This document shows, piece after piece, positions 7,302 to 16,113 of a stretch of DNA of 33,104 nucleotides. This DNA is from Parcubacteria group bacterium (lineage in GTDB: Bacteria > Patescibacteriota > Minisyncoccia > Phycocordibacterales > CALRBT01). The notes beneath the pieces were generated by a model. The model was not told the origin of the DNA. It saw only the letters and a list, made by a program, of their open reading frames with translations, and made no database searches. A program made the translations under genes and the position numbers. The stretch is from assembly GCA_943354475.1 (NCBI GenBank), contig CALRBT010000011.1:1-33104 (forward strand), in the 5' to 3' direction. The first letter of the stretch is position 1. Each line of letters begins with the position of its first letter.

Positions 7302-9014
7302 ATGAAGCCCCACTTACGAAGTAGGCTAAGAATAATTTCTATTACACTCTGTGCCGTAGCATTTATCTTTGTTATTGCGCTTTATTACCATCAGATTATC
7401 AGAGGAGATGTGTACAAGGATAAGGCAAATCATCAGTACATTAGGCCAAGTAAGGTCTTTGACCGAGGTGACATTTTCTTAACCCAAAAAGATGGAACAC
7501 TCATTACTGGCGCCGGCATCAAATCTGGCTTTGACCTTATTATCAATCCAAAAATTTTAGAAAATCCAGAAGACGCTTATAAAAAAATCAACGCAATTGT
7601 ACCCATTGATCGTGAGACATTCCTTGCTAAGAGTGCTAAAACCAATGATGTCTATGAAGAAATTAGTAAACGCTTGGAAGAGGTGGTCGCAACAAAGATT
7701 GAAGCTCTTGGAATTAAAGGAGTTAGTCTCTATAAATCTCGTTGGCGTTTTTATCCAGGCTCCTCTCTTGCCGCCCATGCGCTCGGTATCGTTAGTTTTA
7801 GTGGTAACACCCTTTCAGGAAGCTATGGACTCGAGCGTTACTATAACGACATATTGAGTCGAAACGATGATGGAACCTTCGCTAACTTTTTTGCCGAGGT
7901 ATTCTCCAATGTAAATAAAACTGTCTTCAAAGAAGGAGAACGCAGTCAAGGGGATATCGTCCTTTCAATTGAGCCTGCAGTACAGGCAAACCTTGAAGCG
8001 ACAATTGCTGAAATTCAACACACCTATAGTTCCGTACTCACTGGTGGGATTATTATTAATCCAACAAATGGCGAGATATACGCTCTGGCTATTAATCCAA
8101 CATTTGATCTTAATAATTTTTCAAAAGAAAAAAATGCAGCTGTCTTCTCAAATAATCTTGTTGAGCGTGTCTATGAAATGGGTTCTATTGTAAAGCCTCT
8201 TACTATTGCGGCAGGAATTGATGATGGGGTGATTACGGCAGAGACTACCTATGAGGACAAGGGATTTCTGATTCTTAACGGTAAGAAAATTTCAAATTAT
8301 GATGGTAAGGGGCGCGGCGTGATAAATATGCAAACAGTCTTGAATAATTCGCTCAATACAGGAGCGGCATTCGTTGTAACAAAGATGGGCAACGAAAAAT
8401 TTTCAAAATATATGCGTGCCTATGGACTCGGTGAGGAGACAGGCATTGATTTACCCAACGAAACACATGGATTGGTTGATAAAATTCTTGATTCACCTCG
8501 AGATGTTGAACACGCGACAGCTTCCTTTGGGCAGGGGATTGCGCTTACTCCGATTGAGACCGTCAGGGCACTCTCAGTCTTGGCAAATGGAGGTCATTTG
8601 ATTACTCCGCATCTTGTTCGTCAAACAAAATATACGTTAGGTATTACCAAAGACACAGTCTATGGCGACAGTAAGCAGGTGATAAAACCGGAGACCTCGA
8701 AGGAGATTGGTCGTATGCTTACTACAGTCGTAGACAAGGCTCTTTTGGGCGGAAAAATAAAGATGGAGCATTATAGTATTGCGGCAAAGACGGGGACTGC
8801 TCAAATTGCAAATCCTGCAGATGGCGGGTATTATAAGGACAGGTTCTTGCACTCATTCTTTGGTTACTTCCCGGTTAATAATCCAAAGTTTTTGATATTT
8901 TTGTATACGATAGAACCAAAGGGTGTTGAGTATGCGTCACACACATTGACGATGCCGTTTAGTGAGTTGACTAAGTTTATTATTAACTACTATCAGCTCC
9001 CTCCCGATAGATAG
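7302..9014 (+). CDS. ftsI: Penicillin-binding protein / peptidoglycan D,D-transpeptidase FtsI
   Basis: N-terminal TM, dimerisation region, transpeptidase motifs (EMGSIVKPLT, AAKTGTAQIA). Confidence 0.9.
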   Translation: MKPHLRSRLRIISITLCAVAFIFVIALYYHQIIRGDVYKDKANHQYIRPSKVFDRGDIFLTQKDGTLITGAGIKSGFDLIINPKILENPEDAYKKINAIVPIDRETFLAKSAKTNDVYEEISKRLEEVVATKIEALGIKGVSLYKSRWRFYPGSSLAAHALGIVSFSGNTLSGSYGLERYYNDILSRNDDGTFANFFAEVFSNVNKTVFKEGERSQGDIVLSIEPAVQANLEATIAEIQHTYSSVLTGGIIINPTNGEIYALAINPTFDLNNFSKEKNAAVFSNNLVERVYEMGSIVKPLTIAAGIDDGVITAETTYEDKGFLILNGKKISNYDGKGRGVINMQTVLNNSLNTGAAFVVTKMGNEKFSKYMRAYGLGEETGIDLPNETHGLVDKILDSPRDVEHATASFGQGIALTPIETVRALSVLANGGHLITPHLVRQTKYTLGITKDTVYGDSKQVIKPETSKEIGRMLTTVVDKALLGGKIKMEHYSIAAKTGTAQIANPADGGYYKDRFLHSFFGYFPVNNPKFLIFLYTIEPKGVEYASHTLTMPFSELTKFIINYYQLPPDR

Positions 9015-9137
9015 AACCCATGGATTTGGCGAATTTCGTTGTTGAAATCGTCGGTTTCTCCCTCACCATACGTTTAAGTATGGCTCAGTCGCAACCTAGA
9101 TTTCGCCTAGAACTCCGCTCAAATCCATGGGTTCTAT
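9011..9137. ncRNA. Structured 127-nt element, copy 2 (ftsI-murF intergenic)
   Basis: Perfect 18-bp outer stem ATAGAACCCATGGATTTG/CAAATCCATGGGTTCTAT, apical hairpin CCATAC-gtttaa-GTATGG. Confidence 0.75.
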
Positions 9138-9198
9138 GTCGATTGTTAAAATTCTAACAGAAAAGTTTGAATCAAAATTTGAAAATAATTAACTACCC

Positions 9199-10506
9199 AT
9201 GACCTTCCTTAAAGACACACTCAAGTTTATTGTTATATTCATTTTAACAATTGAGGCGCGACTAGTGCTGAAAAAGTATAAACCAAGAATCATCGCAATA
9301 TCAGGAAGTGTAGGCAAAACCTCGACCAAAGATGCTATATATACAGTACTTGAGAAAGAATTCTTTGTGCGCAAGAGCGACAAGAGCTTCAATGGAGATA
9401 TTGGAGTACCACTTACTATTTTAGGACTTTATAATGGTTGGTTTAGTCTTTCAATCTGGCTAAAAAATATAATCAAAGGACTACTCCTCATTATCTTCAA
9501 CGATCCCTATCCAAAAGTATTAGTCCTTGAAATAGGAGCGGATAAACCGAGAGAAATTGAAAAGATTGTTTCTTGGCTCAAACCAAATATTGCAATCGGT
9601 ACACGATTTCCAAAAATTCCAGTGCACGTCGAGTTCTTTTCTTCTCCAGAGGCGGTAAATGATGAAGATGCACTGGTGCTCAAAGCAGTAGTAAAAGGGG
9701 GAACGGCAATTTTAAATTATGATGATCTTGAAATGATGGAGTACAGAAAAGATCTCTCTCAAGAGATAGTAACCTATGGGATGAATGAAGGAGCAGACGT
9801 CAGGGGTAGTAATCCACACACGGTTTATGATAACGAAGGAAGACCAATAGGGATTGGCTTTACTGTGACTCATAAAGAAGAAAGTAAAGAAGTGATACTA
9901 AAAGGCGCACTTGGACTAACACACGTCTACCCACTCCTAGGCGCCATTGCTGTTGGTATCAAAGAGGGGATTCCACTTGAGATGATTACTCGGCGACTAG
10001 AAACACACACGAGTCCTCCTGGGAGAATGCATCTACTCGATGGTATCAAAGGAAGTTTGATTATTGACGATACTTACAACGCCTCTCCTGTGGCGATGGA
10101 ACAAGCAATAAGAACCATGGATGAGTTAGAACAAAAAGGTGGGCGAAAGATTTTTGCACTTGGTGACATGCTTGAGCTTGGTAGCTTTACCTTAAAGGAG
10201 CATACCCAAGCAGGGGAGAGGGTGGCAAAGGTCGCTGATATTCTGGTTATAGTTGGTGTTAGATCACGCAATATCGCTCAAGGAGCAATCTCTGCGGGAA
10301 TGCCAGAGTCATCTATCATGCAATTTGACGATTCTCGGAAGGCAGGAGAATATCTCAAGAATACAATTTCAAAAGGGGACACTGTGCTCATCAAAGGTTC
10401 GCAGTCAATTCGTATGGAACGCGCTGTGGAGATGGTAATGGCTCACCCTGAGGATAAAGAGAGTCTGTTGGTACGTCAGGATCCTGTGTGGCTGGGGATG
10501 AAGTAA
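9199..10506 (+). CDS. murF: UDP-N-acetylmuramoyl-tripeptide--D-alanyl-D-alanine ligase (Mur ligase family)
   Basis: SGSVGKTSTKDAI P-loop, IGVPLTILGL, DDTYNASPVAMEQAI. Confidence 0.88.
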   Translation: MTFLKDTLKFIVIFILTIEARLVLKKYKPRIIAISGSVGKTSTKDAIYTVLEKEFFVRKSDKSFNGDIGVPLTILGLYNGWFSLSIWLKNIIKGLLLIIFNDPYPKVLVLEIGADKPREIEKIVSWLKPNIAIGTRFPKIPVHVEFFSSPEAVNDEDALVLKAVVKGGTAILNYDDLEMMEYRKDLSQEIVTYGMNEGADVRGSNPHTVYDNEGRPIGIGFTVTHKEESKEVILKGALGLTHVYPLLGAIAVGIKEGIPLEMITRRLETHTSPPGRMHLLDGIKGSLIIDDTYNASPVAMEQAIRTMDELEQKGGRKIFALGDMLELGSFTLKEHTQAGERVAKVADILVIVGVRSRNIAQGAISAGMPESSIMQFDDSRKAGEYLKNTISKGDTVLIKGSQSIRMERAVEMVMAHPEDKESLLVRQDPVWLGMK

Positions 10507-10555
10507 TTGCCTAGGCACAAGGGGTTGGTCATAGGTTTTAGAGCGGATTTAATAC

Positions 10556-10584
10556 TTGACAATTTATATATAATCTGGTATTCT
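10556..10584 (+). promoter_or_regulatory. Sigma70-type promoter for 10638-11054
   Basis: TTGACA - 17 nt - TATTCT; followed by UTR hairpin CTAAGCAC-agccc-GTGCTTAG. Confidence 0.65.
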
Positions 10585-10637
10585 GATTACAGATACTAAG
10601 CACAGCCCGTGCTTAGCCAAATAGAGGGTTAGATACT

Positions 10638-11054
10638 ATGAAGTCACTTCTTGCGGCGACGATCCTTTTCGCGGGTCTTGCGGCCACTCCGGCCGTGGCG
10701 GATGAGTTCTGCGGACGGCTTGTCTGCAGCAAACTCTCGGGAGAGTGGGTCTCAACCCCAGACCCGCTTCGGCAGGTCATGAGCCAGGGCAAGCTCACGG
10801 TTTCTGTGAGCATGTCCCCCAAGGATCAGATTGCGAACTTCAACTACTCCTGGCTCGTAGACGCAAACTACCCAATCATTAGAACTCGCTTCAAAAGGTG
10901 GGAAGGGACCTTGGGACCAGTTTTCGACGGCCTTATCGCAAAGGGCGATGTCATTCACTTCGTTCGCATTGTCGTCGACACCAAAGATGTACCGGGGGGC
11001 GTCGACGAGAACCGTCTGAAGGAGGTTCTGGCATCCCTGACGGTGGCCAAGTAG
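10638..11054 (+). CDS. Predicted secreted hypothetical protein (GC-rich accessory unit)
   Basis: Signal peptide MKSLLAATILFAGLAATPAVADE; own promoter, SD-like GAGGG, own terminator. Confidence 0.8.
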   Translation: MKSLLAATILFAGLAATPAVADEFCGRLVCSKLSGEWVSTPDPLRQVMSQGKLTVSVSMSPKDQIANFNYSWLVDANYPIIRTRFKRWEGTLGPVFDGLIAKGDVIHFVRIVVDTKDVPGGVDENRLKEVLASLTVAK

Positions 11055-11087
11055 GCTCTTCCAACAAGGAAGCCTGCAGAGAGTTAG

Positions 11088-11124
11088 GAGCGCGGAAAGA
11101 CAATCAGGCTGACCGCGCTCTTTT
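11088..11124 (+). terminator. Intrinsic terminator
   Basis: GAGCGCGG...CCGCGCTC-TTTT. Confidence 0.75.
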
Positions 11125-11164
11125 CAATTTCCCATTTTTTATGTACAGTAGTGATGTTTGATAT

Positions 11165-11289
11165 ATGGAGCTGGGTTCGATAAGGGAGCGAACGCGGACA
11201 CTTATGCCCTGCGGGTATAAGGGAGCGAACGCGGACACTTGAGGGAACACTCATAGTCGCAGACTATATCCTCATGGAGCTGGGTTCGA
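11165..11289. repeat. Short nested direct repeats upstream of tRNA-Glu
   Basis: ATGGAGCTGGGTTCGA at 11165 and 11274; TAAGGGAGCGAACGCGGACACTT at 11181 and 11218. Confidence 0.8.
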
Positions 11290-11305
11290 GAATTAAATAA
11301 TACAT

Positions 11306-11377
11306 GGCCCTATCGTCTATCGGTTAGGACACATCCTTCTCAAGGATGGAAGCGCGGTTCGACTCCGCGTAGGGTCA
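11306..11377 (+). tRNA. tRNA-Glu(CTC), CCA not encoded
   Basis: Acceptor GGCCCTA/TAGGGTC, anticodon arm CATCC-TTCTCAA-GGATG, T arm CGCGG-TTCGACT-CCGCG. Confidence 0.92.
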
Positions 11378-11400
11378 CAAATTTTTGCAGAGCAAAAATT

Positions 11401-11535
11401 GTGCCCTAAGTAATGTGTCTACACACATTACGTCGCGGAGTCGAAGCCTGTTTGAGATATTTTTAAAGTGAAGCGAATAAAAATATCCAAACACGGGGAC
11501 TGCTCCAGTAAGGAGAGACTCCGCGTAGGGTCACA
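11401..11535. repeat. tRNA-Glu 3'-end duplication with inverted complement
   Basis: GACTCCGCGTAGGGTCACA at 11361-11379 and again at 11517-11535; CGCGGAGTCGAA at 11434-11445 is antisense to the tRNA T arm. Confidence 0.8.
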
Positions 11536-11571
11536 TAAAGTTATAAATTTATACTAATTTTTATAAAAAAC

Positions 11572-11835
11572 ATGATTGACCCCACTAGGCTAAATTTAAA
11601 TGACTTACCTAAAAAACTATGTGACGGAGCCATTGGGGCTTATGGAAAAGAATTTTTTTCTTTTGTGCTTACATCGGGGAATAGTTTAGATTCATTTGCA
11701 TCAACACCTCAAATGATGAAGAGTATTGCTATCTGGATGGGTGGACAAGTTGAAGGTTACGAAAAACAATTTGGTGAAATTGACATGACACCCCCTCAAA
11801 TACAAAGCCCTATTCAAATTACTGATTTAAAATAA
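11572..11835 (+). CDS. Hypothetical protein, possibly DUF3467-like
   Basis: GKEFFSFVLTSGN...TPQMMKSIAIWMGGQVEGYEKQFG resembles that pattern; weak. Confidence 0.55.
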   Translation: MIDPTRLNLNDLPKKLCDGAIGAYGKEFFSFVLTSGNSLDSFASTPQMMKSIAIWMGGQVEGYEKQFGEIDMTPPQIQSPIQITDLK

Positions 11836-11978
11836 CCAAACAACGATAATTAGTCATATATTTAATAGGTATAGCTTTTGGATACCGGAAGTTTGTTTTT
11901 GATTCAGATAGAGATGTGGTGCTAGTTTCATCAAGATGCTACAATTTTATTAATTATTAGTAGCTATAAGTAATTTTT

Positions 11979-12428
11979 ATGTTTGAACTTGTTAATATTT
12001 TTGCTGTCTTTGTTGCCACAGTTTCCACATTTCTTTTTGGTTGGCTCTGGTATTCGAAGTTTCTTTTTGGAAATCAGTGGATGACCTCTGTGGGTAAAAC
12101 CACAGATCAAATGATGGCAAATAAAAAAGAGATGCCAAGAGTAATGGCGTTTGGATTTTTTATTACCTTTATCACTAATTATGCTTTAGCGGTAATGTTT
12201 GCCGTGATAGCTCCGGGTAATATTGTTGAAGTACTTGGTATCGCACTATTTCTTTGTTTTGCATTTGTGGTGACAACTAAATTTACCGAACTTATCTATC
12301 AGTCACGTGAACCTCATTGGAGCAGGAAACCACAGATGCTTTTCTTGATCTCATCTGGTTACCATCTTGGGAGTTTTGTGATTTCAGCTCTCGTGCTGTG
12401 GTTCTTCATGAATGGAATGAGTCTCTAG
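11979..12428 (+). CDS. DUF1761 family membrane protein
   Basis: FLFGWLWYSKFLFGNQWM... four TM pattern. Confidence 0.75.
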   Translation: MFELVNIFAVFVATVSTFLFGWLWYSKFLFGNQWMTSVGKTTDQMMANKKEMPRVMAFGFFITFITNYALAVMFAVIAPGNIVEVLGIALFLCFAFVVTTKFTELIYQSREPHWSRKPQMLFLISSGYHLGSFVISALVLWFFMNGMSL

Positions 12429-12453
12429 TCGTTCACTATAAAAATAATTTCGT

Positions 12454-13083
12454 ATGCAGGAGTCAGTAAAAGAACTGGGCAAGGATAAACGTTTTGCCCA
12501 GCTTATTGCGAAATATGGTGAGCCAAACCTAAAACGAGGAGGAAATCCATTTCAAGCTCTCGTTCGTTCTGTTATTTCCCAACAACTTTCAACCAAGGCA
12601 GCTGCAACCATTAGGAATCGTTTCTTGACCCTCTACACCAAACCAAAAAAGGGTAAGGGAAAAGTTACACCTAGATTCCCAACACCTGCAGAAGTATTGG
12701 CCACAACCGTTCCTCAAATGCGAGCGGTAGGGTTATCAAACCAGAAAGCAACTTATCTACACGACTTGGCTTTGAAATTCTCTGATGGGACAATTAAACA
12801 CAGATCACTTTCTAAAATGAAAAGTGAGGAGATTGTTGAACACCTAGTACAAGTGAAAGGAATTGGGGTTTGGAGTGTCCAGATGTTTTTGATTTTCACC
12901 TTAAATAGATTAGATGTGCTGCCGACAGGAGACTTGGGGGTCAGGAAGGGGATGCAAAAGTTATATAAATTGCGCGACCTGCCAACCCCTCAAAAAATGG
13001 AAATATTGGCAAAGCCGTGGCGTCACCATGCATCAGTCGCGTCGTGGTATCTTTGGAGAGTTGCAGATGAATACAAGAGGTAG
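12454..13083 (+). CDS. DNA-3-methyladenine glycosylase (HhH-GPD, AlkA-like)
   Basis: FQALVRSVISQQLSTKAAATI...VKGIGVWSVQMFLIFTLNRLDVLPTGDLGVRKG. Confidence 0.9.
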   Translation: MQESVKELGKDKRFAQLIAKYGEPNLKRGGNPFQALVRSVISQQLSTKAAATIRNRFLTLYTKPKKGKGKVTPRFPTPAEVLATTVPQMRAVGLSNQKATYLHDLALKFSDGTIKHRSLSKMKSEEIVEHLVQVKGIGVWSVQMFLIFTLNRLDVLPTGDLGVRKGMQKLYKLRDLPTPQKMEILAKPWRHHASVASWYLWRVADEYKR

Positions 13084-13098
13084 ATTTTATAAATTCAT

Positions 13099-13335
13099 AT
13101 GAATGTGAATCAATTTAAAAAAAGTGGTGGGTATGTCGGACTGCTACTTCTCGTACTTTCTTTATCGATTGTCATATTTTTTATTTGGTACGCTTACTTT
13201 AGAGATGTTGTGGTGGATACTCCAGAGGGGATGCGTGGTGATAAAACACTTTTTGATCAAAATAAAAATGCGACCAAGTCTGCCGAGAATATTAAAATAT
13301 TAATCGAGGAACAAAATAGAGAGTCAGTAAGATAA
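13099..13335 (+). CDS. Hypothetical single-TM protein
   Basis: ATTCATATG start; GYVGLLLLVLSLSIVIFFIWYAYF. Confidence 0.6.
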   Translation: MNVNQFKKSGGYVGLLLLVLSLSIVIFFIWYAYFRDVVVDTPEGMRGDKTLFDQNKNATKSAENIKILIEEQNRESVR

Positions 13336-13351
13336 CTTTTTAAAAAGGCGT

Positions 13352-13375
13352 AGCCGTCACAAAATTGTGACGGCT
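13352..13375 (-). terminator. Terminator overlapping the 3' end of 13357-13812
   Basis: AGCCGTCAC-aaaatt-GTGACGGCT. Confidence 0.65.
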
Positions 13376-13812
13376 GTTGTTTGTTGCGTTAAGAATTGAG
13401 TGAATTGCAAGCGTCGCTTATAGATATCTTCCGGGCTTAGGATTGCCCGGTTAACCTTTAGTAAAGGAAACCATGTTTGTAGCGCAAACATAACCTCGAT
13501 TGGAAGCAAGTTTCTATCTTTAACAAGGTCAATCATATCTACAAAAAAAGCACCGTTCCATCCAGCCATCGGTGGCTGAGTTTTATATCTGTGATTAAAA
13601 AACTCTTCAACCATACTCCTGTATGCTACCGTAGTTGTAAAAATGTACGGCATTTGAATAATGACTGGTGAACCGCGCGTTACTGAACGTATTTCATCAC
13701 CAAAAATTATTATTGGTGTCGGCATGCGTAACCGTCGCGCACGATTCTGTGCGGTAGCAGTAAAAAAATCAATAACATTTTTTTCTTTTGGTACACCCAC
13801 TACCCTAAGCAT
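13357..13812 (-). CDS. Hypothetical protein (accessory unit with SD AGGAGG)
   Basis: 151 aa; upstream AACAAGGAGGAATACCATG and promoter-like TTGATA...TATGTT. Confidence 0.75.
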   Translation of the reverse strand: MLRVVGVPKEKNVIDFFTATAQNRARRLRMPTPIIIFGDEIRSVTRGSPVIIQMPYIFTTTVAYRSMVEEFFNHRYKTQPPMAGWNGAFFVDMIDLVKDRNLLPIEVMFALQTWFPLLKVNRAILSPEDIYKRRLQFTQFLTQQTTAVTIL

Positions 13813-13884
13813 GGTATTCCTCCTTGTTTCTACTTATAACATACAATAATTCTCGAATTTATCAAGTTTTTCTTCCAATAGTCG

Positions 13885-13916
13885 AAAACCCGCCAAGTCT
13901 TGCGACCGGCGGGTTT
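13885..13916 (-). terminator. Intrinsic terminator
   Basis: AACCCGCC...GGCGGGTTTTC on minus strand. Confidence 0.75.
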
Positions 13917-13932
13917 ATGGGGGGGCGAAATC

Positions 13933-14187
13933 TTAGTCACCCCAGATAGAAATTGTGGTCTTTATGAGGCCGCCGTCTTCTGCGAGGCAAACCGCAGGCT
14001 CTGAGCCCGTGGGTTGTTTCCCGAAGAGGCCTTGCTGCTTTATTCGGGCAGCTTCGATCGCCTGGAGGACTTCACAAGTCCTCACTCGAGAAGAGAAACC
14101 GCCTCCAAGGTGAATGGCTGTCCCTGCAATCACTAAGAGAAAGAGGATTGTGGCGATGGAACCTTGAGTTGTACGAGGACGCAACAT
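13933..14187 (-). CDS. Small hypothetical membrane/secreted protein (GC-rich accessory unit)
   Basis: N-terminal hydrophobic segment, SD GGAAGG, promoter TTGACA-18-TATTAT on minus strand. Confidence 0.7.
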   Translation of the reverse strand: MLRPRTTQGSIATILFLLVIAGTAIHLGGGFSSRVRTCEVLQAIEAARIKQQGLFGKQPTGSEPAVCLAEDGGLIKTTISIWGD

Positions 14188-14273
14188 GGAGAACCTTCCA
14201 AGTTTGGGTTATATCTGGTCAGCATAATACAACATAAGTCGTACTTATGTCAATGTATAAACTTTTACTTACC

Positions 14274-14726
14274 TTAGTTCAAAATCTCCTCAACCACAGC
14301 TTTCACATCGGCGCCGTCCGCCTTGCCCTTGAGTTCTTTCATAATGGCTGACATCAGTAAGCCACTCTTTGATTTGTCAGTGATTCCAAGTTCTTCTTTT
14401 TTTTCAAGCGCAATCACTTTTATGGCAGAGCGTTCCATCATAGCTGGTAAGTAGGGCAGAAGATACCCAAGTTCTTCTTCTTCTTTGGCCGCCAAATCTT
14501 CGCGCGCGCCCGCATTAAATTGTTCAATTGAGTCTTTACGTTGTTTTGCCAAACGGGTAATAACCTTGAGCGCCTCTTCATCGGTTAATTCATCTTGGGG
14601 AGTTTTGCCGATCGCCACCAATTCATTGGTAAAGCTTGAAAGAATACCCCGTAGTACTGAGAGTTTAAGGGAGTCCTTGGCAATCATTGCTTGCTTCATT
14701 TCCTCTCGAATTTTAGTTTGTAACAT
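14274..14726 (-). CDS. GatB/YqeY domain-containing protein
   Basis: MLQTKIREEMKQAMIAKDSLKLSVLRGILSSFTNE...EEELGYLLPYLP. Confidence 0.92.
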   Translation of the reverse strand: MLQTKIREEMKQAMIAKDSLKLSVLRGILSSFTNELVAIGKTPQDELTDEEALKVITRLAKQRKDSIEQFNAGAREDLAAKEEEELGYLLPYLPAMMERSAIKVIALEKKEELGITDKSKSGLLMSAIMKELKGKADGADVKAVVEEILN

Positions 14727-14844
14727 GGATTTTTATGTTAATTTGTTGGTTTCAACTAGTATAGCACTCTTTGGTTTTAGGCTGAAACTCAAGGTGAATT
14801 ACTATTCTTCTTAATTCTAATCCCTCATGTTAAAATTCTTCATT

Positions 14845-15945
14845 ATGACTACAACTCAATTAGCCTTCATTTTACTTGGATTTCTGGTGTTCCTTGGAGC
14901 AAATCTCATCGTTATTTTTTATCTATTTAACCGTTTTTCAAAGAAGGTTACTGGTGGAGATAAAAATGACCAAGGGTTCCTGTTGATGCAAAATCAATTG
15001 AGTGACTTGGTTAAAGTGGTTGACCAGAAGATAGGAGAGACCAATAAATCAATGTCAGAGGGGATGCGTGCACAGTTTGGCGAGTCACAGAAGCTTGTGG
15101 ACCAATTTCTCCGTGAGCTCGGCAATATGACTGAGAAGGTAACCCGAATGGAAGAAACCGGAAAGCAGATGGTCTCGTTTACTGATCAACTCCAATCGCT
15201 TCAGGATATTTTAAAGAATCCCAAACAGCGCGGTATCCTCGGAGAGTATTATCTCGAGACACTACTTAAGAATATTATGGGCCCTACTGGCTATCAGATG
15301 CAGTACCCATTCCCTGACGGGACGATTGTGGATGCTGTGGTGTTTGTAAAGGATAAGATTATTCCAATTGACTCCAAGTTCTCTCTTGAAAACTACAACC
15401 GCACGATTACAGAGAAGGATCCTGTGGAAAAGGAGCGATATGAAAAACTCTTCGTGAATGATTTAAAGAACCGAATTGTTGAGACAGCAAAATATATTCA
15501 ACCAGAGCAAGGAACCATGGACTTTGCCTTTATGTTCATTCCGCACGAGGCGATTTATTACGATCTTTTGATTAACAAAATTGGTGCAGTAACGGATGAC
15601 ACAGAGAGCCTTATCCAACGTGCGGCGGGGAAATACAAGGTAATCATTGTTTCTCCAACGTCGTTCTTGGCCTACCTGCAGACAGTGCTCCAGGGACTAC
15701 GCGCAATGCAGATTGAGGAGACTGCTAAAGATATTGTGAAGCGGGTTACTGAGCTTGGTAAGCACCTAAAAAGTTATGAAGAGTATCACGGCAAGCTCGG
15801 TAATGCTTTGGGAACGGTGGTTAACCACTACAACGCCACTGGCAAGGAATTTAAGAAGATAGATAAGGATGTCATGAGGATTACCAGCGAAGCGGTTGGA
15901 ATTGAGGTGATGAGCTTGGAAGGACCGGAGAAGGCAGGGGACTAG
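14845..15945 (+). CDS. rmuC: DNA recombination protein RmuC
   Basis: NPKQRGILGEYYLETLLKNIMGPTGYQMQY...VDAVVFVKDKIIPIDSKFSLENY; start 14827 or 14845. Confidence 0.92.
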   Translation: MTTTQLAFILLGFLVFLGANLIVIFYLFNRFSKKVTGGDKNDQGFLLMQNQLSDLVKVVDQKIGETNKSMSEGMRAQFGESQKLVDQFLRELGNMTEKVTRMEETGKQMVSFTDQLQSLQDILKNPKQRGILGEYYLETLLKNIMGPTGYQMQYPFPDGTIVDAVVFVKDKIIPIDSKFSLENYNRTITEKDPVEKERYEKLFVNDLKNRIVETAKYIQPEQGTMDFAFMFIPHEAIYYDLLINKIGAVTDDTESLIQRAAGKYKVIIVSPTSFLAYLQTVLQGLRAMQIEETAKDIVKRVTELGKHLKSYEEYHGKLGNALGTVVNHYNATGKEFKKIDKDVMRITSEAVGIEVMSLEGPEKAGD

Positions 15946-16023
15946 GGAAAAGGGTATAGGGGTTAGGTGATAGGGACTAGGTGGAACAAAGTAAAGCCCC
16001 AGCACAGGCCGTAGGCCTGTGCT
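15946..16023. repeat. CCTA/TAGG-type degenerate repeats plus hairpin AGCACAGGCC-gta-GGCCTGTGCT
   Basis: agggaaaagggtataggggttaggtgatagggactaggtgg...cagcacaggccgtaggcctgtgctg. Confidence 0.65.
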
Positions 16024-16113
16024 GACTGGTTTCTCCTTATAACTTACACTCTAAAACCAATCATCTAGATTTGCTCTTGCAATTCTTCGGCTTTTAGGTA
16101 AAATAGTGGAACT

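Noticed and set aside
7557-8852. Alternative ORFs inside ftsI
   Set aside because: Out-of-frame or antisense within a well-supported PBP gene.
5899-9137. Simple MITE interpretation of the two 127-nt repeats
   Set aside because: Terminal arms differ between copies in a compensatory way and no target duplication or transposase is seen; not fully excluded without a genome search.
11165-11300. CRISPR-like array (repeated 23-mer)
   Set aside because: Only two copies with a 14-nt gap, no regular spacers and no cas genes.
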